DNA of 64,000 bases. Origin: Brachypodium distachyon. Lineage: Eukaryota > Streptophyta > Magnoliopsida > Poales > Poaceae. Under the pieces are notes generated by a model. That model was not told where the DNA came from and made no database searches. It saw nothing but the letters and a program-made list of their open reading frames with translations. The stretch covers positions 57,364,914 through 57,428,913 of the forward strand of contig NC_016132.3 of assembly GCF_000005505.3 (NCBI RefSeq), in the 5' to 3' direction. Below, in pieces: positions 10,443-19,895 of the stretch. The position numbers and the translations under genes are program-made. Numbering within the stretch: position 1 is the first letter of the stretch; each line of letters opens with the position of its first letter.

Positions 10443-11741
10443 CTAGCCGGTCCGAGTGAAATTAAAGCGGCTGCACTGCGTGGAAACCGGCAACCTAAAG
10501 AACCCGAGCCGCTTCTTCTCGAGATCAAACTGCAGCACGAAGTTCTCCATCTGGAAACCTCCGACGATCACCGCCGGCGCGCTCCCATCCCCAGCCTTCA
10601 CCCCCGGCATCTCCACGAACGCGAGACACGCCGTCCCGGGCTTCACGTCCACCATGGAGTTGGACCCGGCCAACGCCCACTTCCCCCCTCCTTCCATGGC
10701 CAGCGTCACGGTCGGCACCAGGTACCCCGACAGCGTGTTGGCCAGCGAGGCCGCCTCGTAGCAGAGCGTGAACGGCTTCACAGGCGGCTTCTTCGTCTTC
10801 TTCGCCCGGGGAATCTGCTTCGCCAGGGCGGCCTCGAAGGCGGCAGCGAAAGGGCGGTACACGTCGCGGCGGAGCAAAGTGTATGGCGTCCGGGTGCAGA
10901 GCACCACGCGGCCCGTGGCCAGCGCCTTCTCCGGGACGGCGGCGTTGTCGACGGCGATGGACTTGACGGAGACGTAGTAGGACGGGTGGTCCTTCCTGGT
11001 GACCACGAGCGGGGTGTACTGCAGCGACCGCGTGTAGTCCTCGGGCTGGCCCGCGAGGAGGTACAGCGGCCCGCCGGAGCCCAGGATGGCCACGCCTGGG
11101 CCGCCGGCGCTGCCACGGGGGAGGCAGAGGAGGAACTTGGCCTTGTCGGCGGGCAGTCCCTGCGAGGCCGCCACCTGGGCCGGGAGCGCGAGGCCGGTGC
11201 CGGCGAGCCCCGCCATGCCGGCTGAGCCCACGGGCAGCTTCTCCAGGAGCATCTTGTCATCCCTCGGCGAAATGCAGGCGGCGAGCGCTTTGACGGAGAC
11301 CTGGCGCACGGGGTTCCGGCCGTCGGTGGTGTTGGCGACGAACCGCGTGTGGCTCAGGTCGCCGGGGGCGCAGGCGACGGTCACCGGGTTGCACGGGTAC
11401 ACCGTGCACTTGTCATGGCTGTTTGCTGGACAGCTGCTGCCGGAGGAGGAGGCGCGGCAGCCGGGGAAGGGGAAGGCGTTGGCGAGCTTGCAGGTGGGGC
11501 TGGTGCAGGCGAGCGCCGCCGGGATGTGGTCGGGCTGGCAGGTGGTCCAGACGAGCGGGCCGGCCGTGTCGAGGACGAGGGTGGCGCCGTCGTGGAAGGG
11601 GATCGTGTAGAGGGAGGTCTGAGTGTCCTTGGTCACCGGCACGACCACCGGGAGATGAGGCTCGCAGGACGCCGGCCGTGCCAGACCCAGCACGAGCAGC
11701 AGCGAGACGGCCAGGACGAGGAGGAGCCGTGCTCGTGCCAT
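10443..11741 (-). CDS. TAXI-type xylanase inhibitor-like protein, gene B
   Basis: Single exon, 432 aa from the chosen ATG. The frame is open 78 bp further upstream, but a TATA element (11798-11807) lies inside that extension, so the downstream ATG, which begins a good signal peptide (MARARLLLVLAVSLLLVLG), is preferred. The mature protein starts LPVVVPVTKD, the typical TAXI N-terminus, followed by SLYTIPFHDG. The first catalytic motif is DTAG (58-61) with Gly replaced by Ala, and the second site reads VVLCTRTPYTLL with no catalytic Asp. Other TAXI marks are TTCQPDH, VANTTDGRNPV, LALPAQVAA, NSMVDVKPGTACLAFVEM and the end RFNFTRTG. It is a close paralogue of gene C, with which it forms a divergent pair. 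Expected role: apoplastic inhibition of microbial endoxylanase. Near the C-terminus, where TAXI-I has an inhibitory His in LPHFT, this protein has LPVST; that alignment is from memory. Confidence 0.92.
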   Translation of the reverse strand: MARARLLLVLAVSLLLVLGLARPASCEPHLPVVVPVTKDTQTSLYTIPFHDGATLVLDTAGPLVWTTCQPDHIPAALACTSPTCKLANAFPFPGCRASSSGSSCPANSHDKCTVYPCNPVTVACAPGDLSHTRFVANTTDGRNPVRQVSVKALAACISPRDDKMLLEKLPVGSAGMAGLAGTGLALPAQVAASQGLPADKAKFLLCLPRGSAGGPGVAILGSGGPLYLLAGQPEDYTRSLQYTPLVVTRKDHPSYYVSVKSIAVDNAAVPEKALATGRVVLCTRTPYTLLRRDVYRPFAAAFEAALAKQIPRAKKTKKPPVKPFTLCYEAASLANTLSGYLVPTVTLAMEGGGKWALAGSNSMVDVKPGTACLAFVEMPGVKAGDGSAPAVIVGGFQMENFVLQFDLEKKRLGFFRLPVSTQCSRFNFTRTG

Positions 11742-11797
11742 CTTGATTAAATTTCTCGATTGATTCGTGGGCGTGGCATTCGATCTGTTTTTGAACC

Positions 11798-11807
11798 TTT
11801 TTATAGT
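11798..11807 (-). promoter_or_regulatory. TATA box of gene B
   Basis: Minus-strand CTATAAAAAG, about 57-66 bp before the ATG at 11741. It decides the start choice for gene B. Confidence 0.65.
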
Positions 11808-12919
11808 GCGTCGGGTCATTGGGGAATATATGGGAATTGATCGATCGGTTCATTGCGAAGGCATGTGCCGAGGTGCGATCTCTGGACGCCGGAATTAATG
11901 GTGATCCGGGTCTCGATCCATCGGCGGTGAGAACCGAGATGGAAGTGTACTTGTTAAATTGCCCTGCGCCTGCCGGCCGGTAGCTCCATTGGTCGGTGTT
12001 TAGCAGTGGGGAGGAGCCGTTTGGAATGTGGCCTGCCTGGCTACAAGCCTGCCACCATCTCGGCTAGTCTCGGCTTTGGCATGGCCTTTTGTTTTTCCGG
12101 GAGAAGGAGTCTGATGTGTGGGGCAGCCGTTTGGCCCGGTATCAGGTGGCGAGGATAATGGGCTGCTAGCCTGCTACTGCTACGAGGATATCTGGCAATC
12201 TGGGCCTGGCGTGGCCTGCACATCCTGCTAACATTGTTTTCATTCAAATCTCAATTCCGTTATACTACTCTGGATTTCTTTTGTTTATTTTCCTTGCTGG
12301 TCAGTAGGAGTAAGTACAGTAGGAGAGAAAAATATCAATTTTGTTTTTCTAGATGATAGTAGTCGTCGCAAGCAGATTTTTTTTCCTGAAAGTTGTCAAG
12401 CAGTACAAAAAAGTAACCGCGATGAAGTCACAAAAATCACAGTCTAGTTCCATGCATGGTCGAGAATGAGCAGAGATGTCAATATATAAGCATGGTCCAA
12501 TTCGCAATAAACGGAATCTTGCTAAAACAATTCTGTTCCAAGTTCCAGCAGTCCATGCATCCCTGGTCTCGATCCCCGGGATGCTTGGTTGACGACGTGC
12601 CTGGGAAGACTCGTCTCGTCCGCGTGATTCCTGTCAGAAGGTCAACGAAAGCCACACCTTCCCCATTCCCCAACAAATTGACAGATAAGAGAGAGCATGC
12701 TCTGCAGTCTGCATGCACCTTCCTTCGCACGCCACACAGAGCAAGACCCGACACGACGGCAGGCCAAAACAATTTAACAAGCACCACCAGTACACACTTC
12801 TCACCGCCGATGGAGAGAGAGATCGCCATGAATTCCGGTGTGCAGAGATCGCACATGCATCCATTCCTGCCCGGACCGTGAAACCCATGCTTCCATTTCA
12901 ACAATCCCCAATCCACCGG
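11808..12919. promoter_or_regulatory. shared divergent promoter region of genes B and C
   Basis: Genes B (-) and C (+) are transcribed away from each other, with 1255 bp between their start codons and a TATA box at each end. No other gene is seen. A weak tail-type insertion (GTCGCAAGCAG at 12365, GTCAAGCAG at 12395, around a T-run) lies inside. I could not assign specific cis elements. Confidence 0.5.
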
Positions 12920-12930
12920 TATATATATAA
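12920..12930 (+). promoter_or_regulatory. TATA box of gene C
   Basis: TATATATATAA lies 67-77 bp upstream of the ATG at 12997, an ideal spacing for a short leader. Confidence 0.7.
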
Positions 12931-12996
12931 GAACGGGGCATCGCATGTACGTAAAAAATTAGCCCAGTCCACACTTCCGAATTAACTTCCCCGGCC

Positions 12997-14259
12997 ATGG
13001 CACGACTGCTCGTCCTGGCGCTGCTGCTCGTGCTGGCGACACCAGGAAGCGAGGCTCTCCCGGTGCTCGTGCCGGTGACCAAGGACCCGAAAACCTCCCT
13101 CTACACGATCCCCTTCCACGACGGCGCCGCCCTCGTCCTCGACACGGCCGGCCCGCTCGTCTGGACGACCTGCCAGCCCGACCACCACCCGGCGGTGCTC
13201 GCCTGCACCAGCCCCACCTGCAAGCTCGCCAACGGCTTCCCCTTCCCCGGCTGCCGCTCCTCCTCCTCCGGCAGCAGCTGTCCACCCAACAGCCATAACA
13301 AGTGCACGGTCTACCCGTACAACCCGGTCACCGGCTCCTGCGCTCCCGGTGACCTGAGCCACACGAGGTTCGTCGCCAACACCACCGACGGCCGGAACCC
13401 GGTCAGCCAGGTCTCCGTCAAAGCCATCGCCGCCTGCGTTTCGCTGGGGGATAACAAGAAGCTCCTGGAGAAGTTGCCGTTGGGCTCCGCCGGCGTCGCG
13501 GGCCTCGCCGGCACCGGCCTCGCGCTCCCGGCCCAGGTCGCGGGGTCTCAGAGACTCCCCAAGAAGTTCCTCCTCTGCTTGTCCCGTGGCGGCGTCTACG
13601 GCCCGGGCGTCGCCGTCTTCGGCTCCGGCGGCCCGTTGTTCCTCCTCCGTGACCAGCCGGAGTACACGCAGTCGCTTACTTACACGCCTCTCGTGGTCAC
13701 CAAGAAAGGCAGCCCGGCGTACTACGTGTCCGTCAAGTCCATCCTGCTCGAAAACACTCCCGTCCGACTCCCAAAGAAGGCGCTGGCAACCGGCGGCGCC
13801 GTGCTCTGCACTCGGACGCCGTACACGCTCCTCCGCCGGGACGTGTACCGGCCTTTCTTGGCCGCGTTCGAGAAGGCACTGGCGAAGCAGATCCCCTGGG
13901 CGAAGAAGGCGAGGAGCCCTGTGAAGCAGTTGAAGCTCTGCTACGAGGCCAATACGCTGCCCAACGGGCTGTCGGGGTACCTTGTGCCGAGCGTGGCGCT
14001 GGCCATGGAAGGCGGCGGGAGCTGGACGATGACCGGGTCGAGCTCCATGGTGGACGTCAAGCCCGGGACGGCGTGCCTGGCGTTCGTGGAGATGGAAGGG
14101 GTGAAGGAAGGGGATGCGAGCGCGCCGGCGGTGCTCGTCGGTGGGTTCCAGATGGAGAACTTCGTGCTGCAGTTTGATTTGGAGAAGAAGAGGCTTGGGT
14201 TCTTTAGGTTGCCTGTGTTTACTCAGTGCGGTCACTTCAATTTCACTCGCACCGGCTAA
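12997..14259 (+). CDS. TAXI-type xylanase inhibitor-like protein, gene C
   Basis: Single exon, 420 aa. Signal peptide MARLLVLALLLVLATPGSEA, then mature LPVLVPVTKD as in wheat TAXI proteins. DTAG is at 49-52 in place of DTGS, and the second site is AVLCTRTPYTLLRRDVY without the catalytic Asp, so it is a non-proteolytic pepsin homologue. Family blocks in order: PLVWTTCQPD, SPTCKLAN, CTVYPYNPV, FVANTTDGRNPVSQV, VAGLAGTGLALPAQVAG, PAYYVSVKSI, SSMVDVKPGTACLAFVEM, VLVGGFQMENFVLQFD and the end NFTRTG. Known family role: secreted inhibitor of fungal and bacterial GH11 xylanase, often pathogen-induced. It keeps the full mature domain (about 400 aa). The His of TAXI-I LPHFT appears as Val here (LPVFT), which could weaken or change inhibition, if the recalled alignment is right. 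Gene B is its divergent neighbour. Confidence 0.93.
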   Translation: MARLLVLALLLVLATPGSEALPVLVPVTKDPKTSLYTIPFHDGAALVLDTAGPLVWTTCQPDHHPAVLACTSPTCKLANGFPFPGCRSSSSGSSCPPNSHNKCTVYPYNPVTGSCAPGDLSHTRFVANTTDGRNPVSQVSVKAIAACVSLGDNKKLLEKLPLGSAGVAGLAGTGLALPAQVAGSQRLPKKFLLCLSRGGVYGPGVAVFGSGGPLFLLRDQPEYTQSLTYTPLVVTKKGSPAYYVSVKSILLENTPVRLPKKALATGGAVLCTRTPYTLLRRDVYRPFLAAFEKALAKQIPWAKKARSPVKQLKLCYEANTLPNGLSGYLVPSVALAMEGGGSWTMTGSSSMVDVKPGTACLAFVEMEGVKEGDASAPAVLVGGFQMENFVLQFDLEKKRLGFFRLPVFTQCGHFNFTRTG

Positions 14260-14719
14260 GGCTTTTGCTCTGGCTGGTGTGGCTGGGGATCGATCGGATC
14301 GTTGTACTAATAAACCTGTATCTTTTGTCTTTGTTTTGTTTTCGAACAAAATATTTGCACTACCATCTGCAGAAGAGCTGTGAATGTCATTTTTTGGAAA
14401 ATCGACAAACATCAGAGAAAGTTACTACAGTTGAAAGCAACGAATCCGCATTTTCGCTTCCACTTGCACTATTTTCCGTGGTGATAATGAAAAGGGAAAT
14501 CAAATATACGGGCACAGAGAACCGAGAACAAAGGCTTAACACGGATGCGGTTCTGTGGGTCGATCCAGGCCCATGTCATAGTCATAGATGCATATGCATG
14601 TCCAGCTAGCAGTCTAGCGGGCCTCAATCCGAACTGTAGGACCTGCACATCCATACCGGCCCAAACATTTGATCATTACTATAAATCGAGTGGTCAATGG
14701 AACATTTGATCATTACTAA
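14260..14719. other. intergenic, 18-bp direct repeat
   Basis: 3' flank of gene C. Near its end the 18-bp tract AACATTTGATCATTACTA occurs at 14665-14682 and 14702-14719, just before the first recognisable LINE sequence. No gene seen. Confidence 0.5.
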
Positions 14720-14865
14720 GGGGGTTGAGGATGTTCCACACCTCCACCGCCTCCCCGTGTGAAGCCTAAAGCAAACAAGAAGATACGTCAGGGATCGTCT
14801 CCCTCAAAAGCGCAATCTAGTATTGATGGATCGGCGGCCTTCATGGAGGGGGACCGCCGGGAGCA

Positions 14866-17800
14866 ATGAGTATTTTGAGTTGGAACTGTCATGGGATTGG
14901 CAACGACGCGACAGTTCGCGAGCTACGCACTATGGTGCGACGTTTTGCCCCTTCAGTGCTCTGTCTGCAAGAAACACAAGTGACAAGCGCGAGGGCTAAT
15001 AATCTTGCTTTTACTTTGGGTTTTAGTAGTAGTCTTGCTGTTAGTAGTAATGGTCGGAGTGGAGGTCTAGCTTTGTATTGGAACAATGATTTTTCAATGG
15101 AGTTAATTCGCTACTCGCAGTATCATATTGATGTTATTGTTCACAGAGGGGATGACGAGCCATGGCGTCTCACTTGCATTTATGGGGAAGCTTCTGTTCG
15201 TGAGAGACACAAGACTTGGGACTTGCTTCGTTTCCTTAGGAGTGAGTCCAGTCTGCCATGGGTATGCATTGGTGATTTCAATGAAGTTTTGCATCAAGAT
15301 GAACACTTTGGTGTTGGTGAACGTAGCTCTGAACAAATTAGAGGCTTTCGTGATGCTGTGGATCTGTGTGGCCTGTGTGATCTTGGTTTTAATGGCAATG
15401 TATGGACTTTTGAGAAGAGGGTTCGTGGAGGTTCTTTTACAAGGGTTCAGCTGGATCGGGCGCTAGCTTCCACAGAATGGTGGTCCAGGTTCCTTTTGCC
15501 ACTCTTTTCCATCTCACTGCCGCTAAGTCAGACATTGCCTGATTCTTCTCAAGAGAGACACATGAAAGTTTCGCTTCCTTTGTCTCCAGTAAGTGGAAGG
15601 AATCAGGTCGGAGCCGCACTGTGGAAAATTAAATGGTAAATTAAAATTTTTTGGCGATCTTTTGCTTTCTTGGAATGATGAGATCTTCGGCAGTGTCCGT
15701 AAAAAGACGAGGGAGCTTCTGGCCGAACTGGAGAGACTCCATGCCCTTCCAGGTCGTACTGGACCTTCTAGCGAGGAGATTGCAATTGTTGACAAGCTCA
15801 CGGAGTGGAACCAGCGGGAGGAGATTATGTGGCGCCAAAGATCTCGAGTTCAATGGTTAGCGGAGGGAGATAGTAATACCCGTTTTTTCCATCAAAAGGC
15901 AAGTGGCCATAGGAAGAAAAATCGTATTGAGCGTTTATGTCTCCCGGACGGCGTGTTTACCGAGGATTTTCAAGAGATGGTGGAGCATACGGAGAATTTT
16001 TATGATAATCTTTATACTTCGGAAGGGGTTGCTGGCATGGAGCGTGTGCTGAATTGTGTACCCAGGAAGGTTACTACTCCTATGGCCGAGCGCCTAGATC
16101 GCCTGTATCAGGCGGACGAGGTCAAAACGGTGCTGTTCCAAATGTACCCGACGAAGGCGTCGGGCTTTGACGGCTTCCCGGCACATTTTTTTCAGCGACA
16201 TTGGGATTTGTGTGGGGAAGAGGTGACGGAGGCGGTATTGAATATTCTGAATGGTGTTGAACAGCTGCACGATATGAATCACACCCGTATTGTTTTAATT
16301 CCGAAGGTCCTAGGTGCATCATTTCTATCTCAATTTCGTCCGATTAGCTTATGTAATGTGGTTTTGAAACTTGTGTCCAAGGTTCCAGCGAATCGTTTGA
16401 AGGAGATTTTACCAGAAATTATTTCTGAGGAGCAATCGGCTTTTGTTCCGGGTTGCCTTATCACAGATAATATTATAACGGCGTACGAGTGCCTACATTT
16501 TATGAAGAAGAAAAGGGCCCGAGGATCTCAATATTGTGCTCTGAAGCTCGACATGATGAAGGCCTATGACCGAGTTGAATGGGAATATTTACGGGCTATC
16601 ATGGCCAAGCTTGGTTTTTCTGATCTCTAGGTATCTTCGATTATGAGGGTGGTGACCTCTGTATCTTTCTCGGTGCTATTTAATGGGGAACGAACAAGTG
16701 TGTTTCGCTCGACAAGGGGGATCCGTCAGGGTGACCCAATCTCACCATATTTGTTTTTGTTAGCAGCTGAAGGTTTGTCTTGCCTGTTAAGGAGCAGGGG
16801 GAATTCGGAAAATTTGTCGGGCATCGTTGTGGCGCCCACAACTCCCCCGTTCAATCATCTCTTATTTGCAGGTGCAGAGACTGTCACAGAGGTTCTGGAT
16901 ATTTATTGTAATGCATCGGGGTAGCGTATCAACCGGCAGGAGAGCTCAATCCACTTTAGCAGGGCCGGCCGGACAGGAGTGCGGCCTGTTCCATTGAACA
17001 GGGCCCCAAAATGGGGCCCCCAAAATTTCTACTGCTATACAGTGCTACGCTGCAACCCATTAAGCATTAGCCAGCCCGTTAATGAGGGATTCAGGTAGCC
17101 CGAGCGCTCGGACTCCAGCGTCGCTGCCGCACTGCATCTTCTCGTCTTCCATCGCGTGGGACGGCGCCTTCTTTCTTATTTGATCGATCTGCAGTCTGGC
17201 CGTCCTCAACGCCTCGTCCGATCCCATCATCCCAATCGTCGACGGCCAATTGGTCCGGTCGTTGTTTTTCTCCTCATCCATCGCGCAAGACGGCGGCTTC
17301 AGATTCTTTCTTACCCAATCGATCTGCAGTCTGGCGGAGCACTAGCACTCTAGCAGCAAACAATTAGCAACAGGCTTGATTAGCAATTTGGGAGGATCTA
17401 CTTCCGGTACCCATTTGAGATCTGCTTTCTGTTTGATTCTTTGTTGATCAATATGCCTTTAATTTTGTTTTATGCATCTTCTGTATCTAGTGTTTCAAGA
17501 ATTCAAGGTCTGAATCATAGCTTTTAGAAAGCATGAATCTGGTGTCCAAAAGCTTAATAAAAGAGAAAGTGTAAATAAACATTATGCAACTAGGAGTTGA
17601 AATAGGCATGATTTTTAACATATCCAATTGCTATGTAAGATATTATATATGTTATTATAACACATTAGTTATATTTTTCTAGTGAGATAGGAGGCCCCAT
17701 TTACCGTTTCGCACATGGCCTCCGATTTTGCCGGCCCAGCCTTGCACTTTAGTAAGGGTTGCCCAGCAGATACGAGGCATGTGATGATGGAGTTGCTCCA

Positions 17801-19677
17801 AGTGCCTAATGAATCTCTAAATGCTAAATATCTTGGTATGCCAACAGATGTAGGAAACTCTAAAAATGGGTTTTCAAATATTTGAAGGACCGTGTTTGGG
17901 GTAAAGTACAGGGATGGATGGAGCAAGTGCTCTCTGCTGGGGGGAAGGAAGTCCTGATTAAATCTGTGGCACAGGCTGTTCCTATTTATTCGATGGCCTG
18001 ATTTAAGCTCCCGAGAGGTTTATGTCTCAAGATTAATTCCATGATCCGGAGTTTCTGGTGGGGAAGTAAGCAGGGCAAGCGCAAGCCTCATTGGGTTTCA
18101 TGGGACACCATGACCATGCCAAAGTATAGGGGGGGACTTGGCTTTCGCGATATCGAGTTGTTTAACCTCTCTTTGCTTGCGCGACAAGCTTGGCGGGTGC
18201 TGGCCCAACCGTCCACTTTGAGCGCAAGAATTCTTCGAGCTGTCTACTTTCCTCAGGGCTCTCTGATGTCAGCTAGCTTGGGACAACGGCCATCTCAGAT
18301 CTGGCGGGCTGTAATCGAGGGACGGGATGTTTTGAAGCTGGGCATTGTCAGGCGTATTGGAGATGGTAAAACGACTTCAATTTGGTATGATGGCTGGATA
18401 CCACGTGATGAGAGGCGTCTTCCCTATACGGCTGCAAGGTCTGACTCGCCGGTGAAGGTATCGGAGTTGATTAATCCTACTGTGCATGAATGGGACATCG
18501 ATTTAGTGCGGAGGCTATTTCTGCCGATGGATGCGCAGGCTATTCTCGCGATCCCGCTGAGCACGATGAATTATGGTGATTTTTGGGCATGGCATTTCGA
18601 GAAATCTGGGATATTTAGTGTCCGTTCTTGTTATCGTTTGCTAGTATCGACGAAGAAAGTCCATGAGTACTGGCTTGAGAAGCGGCCATCGTCGAGTTCT
18701 CTGAAATCTGAGAGATCTTGGACCCAGTTGTGGAAGATCAAAGTGCCTTCTAAAGTGCGTGTATTTGCTTGGAGATTAGCACAAAGTTCGATTCCCACGG
18801 GTGATGTTCTTAAGCATCGCCATATGGCGGACACGGCAGTGTGTGCAATCTGCCGGGCGACTAATGATTCCTGGAGGCATTCTTTACTGGACTGTACAAT
18901 GGCGAAGTGCATTTGGGCCTTGGCGGATGATCAGCTCGTTGAGCATATGTGTGTTTCCTCTTGCCCTGACGCCCGGGAGTGGTTGTTTCATCTTATCGAC
19001 ACGACGTCTCATGCGGAATTCACGCAAATCCTATTGACCCTTTGGGCGATCTGGTCGGCGAGATGGAAGGCAATTCACGAGTCTATTTTTCAGAGTCCTG
19101 TGACTACTCATGGCTTTGTTCAGAAGCTTCTTTCGGAGCTTCAGATCACTCAGTCTAGTACACCAGCTCGGGCTAGGGCTGGATCGCCCCCTACGGCACC
19201 CCGCTGGCTCCCCTTGCCGGCGGGTATGTGCAAGATCAACGTTGATGGAGGTGTCGCCAAGAACCAGAACAAAGGGGCGGCGGCGACGATTTGCCATGAC
19301 GAGTTGGGCCGCTACCAGGGGTCGTCAGCTCGTGTCTACCCCGGGATAACGATCCGCCAACGTTGGAAGCACTTGCATGCTGCGAAGCCTTGGCCTTGGC
19401 CAAGGATTTAAATATCCAACGGTTTCAGGTTGCTTCTGATGCCCAAGCCGTCATAAAGGGTCTCCTCAAAGGTAATCGGTGCAGCTATAGTACTATTTTA
19501 CGTGAGGTTGATGTCCGAAATAGAGACTTTTTAGATGTCACCGTTGTTCATGAGGGTATATCTTCAAACTTGGATGCTCATAGTCTTGTTAAGAGCTCTT
19601 TGTCCTCGTTGCACGGCCCTTTCACCTGGCTCACTCAGCCATGGAACGATGCTTGTATTTCTTTGTTGATTGATTAA
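14866..19677 (+). pseudogene. LINE ORF2 (endonuclease, reverse transcriptase, RNase H), broken
   Basis: The polyprotein is interrupted several times. There is a frameshift and stop near 15495-15640 between endonuclease and reverse transcriptase, and a TAG at 16628-16630 after GFSDL. The usual F-A-D-D active site is replaced by LLFAGAE near 16865. A 785-bp hAT insertion lies at 16960-17744, a TGA at 17999-18001, and a one-base shift inside the RNase H domain near 19340. With the central catalytic Asp pair lost it could not encode active reverse transcriptase. Confidence 0.9.
16960..17744 (+). mobile_element. non-autonomous hAT element inside the LINE
   Basis: The insertion is flanked by the 8-bp duplication CACTTTAG (16952-16959 and 17745-17752), and the LINE reading frame resumes directly after it. 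Ends: CAGGGCCGGCC on the left, and CAAGGCTGGGCCGGC when the right end is read inwards, typical hAT termini. Inside, near the left end, is a GC-rich leader-like tract with two copies of the motif ATCGATCTGCAGTCTGGC (about 17183 and 17318), followed by AT-rich sequence. No transposase frame is present. It probably derives from the leader and first intron of an autonomous hAT. Confidence 0.88.
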
Positions 19678-19895
19678 TAAAGACAGTGTATTTTCACTAA
19701 AAAAAAAAGCTTGGAAGCAACCAAACGAGCGACGACTTTGTTGTCATGGTGTGCGTGCAACATGCTTTACTTGGAGTGACAGGATCAGTTCTGAGATCTC
19801 GATCCAAGCAGAGCTTCTTCTATTCCTTTTGACTAATATCACGATCTGCAAATCAAAATATTCACTCTGTTCTTATTATGCACTGGATGCAACAT

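Larger units (their letters stand above)
14720..19708 (+). mobile_element. 5'-truncated L1-type LINE with RNase H domain
   Basis: Plant non-LTR retrotransposon. It opens with the last about 45 codons of ORF1 (a PPPPP-rich tail ending at the TGA 14867-14869). ORF2 starts at 14866 and contains, in order, an apurinic/apyrimidinic endonuclease (SWNCHGIG, LQET, GDFNE), a reverse transcriptase (SAFVPGCLITDNI, ALKLDMMKAYDRVEW, GIRQGDPISPYLF), the long connector and zf-RVT region (FWWGSKQGKRKPHW, WTQLWKIKVPSKVRVFAWR) and a C-terminal RNase H (KINVDGG, EALACCEALALA, VASDAQAVI). It ends in GATTAATAAAG and an A-run at about 19708. The exact 5' end is uncertain and I did not find a clear target-site duplication. 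The element is dead: see the ORF2 entry. Confidence 0.93.

Noticed and set aside
9999..11225. 408-codon open frame on + overlapping TAXI gene B
   Set aside because: It is antisense to a well-supported TAXI gene. GC-rich third positions open the opposite frames, and the peptide has no domain.
11741..11819. Upstream start for TAXI gene B
   Set aside because: The extension contains the TATA element and would put a basic stretch before the signal peptide.
12982..14412. 476-codon open frame on - overlapping TAXI gene C
   Set aside because: Antisense shadow of gene C with biased, low-complexity composition.
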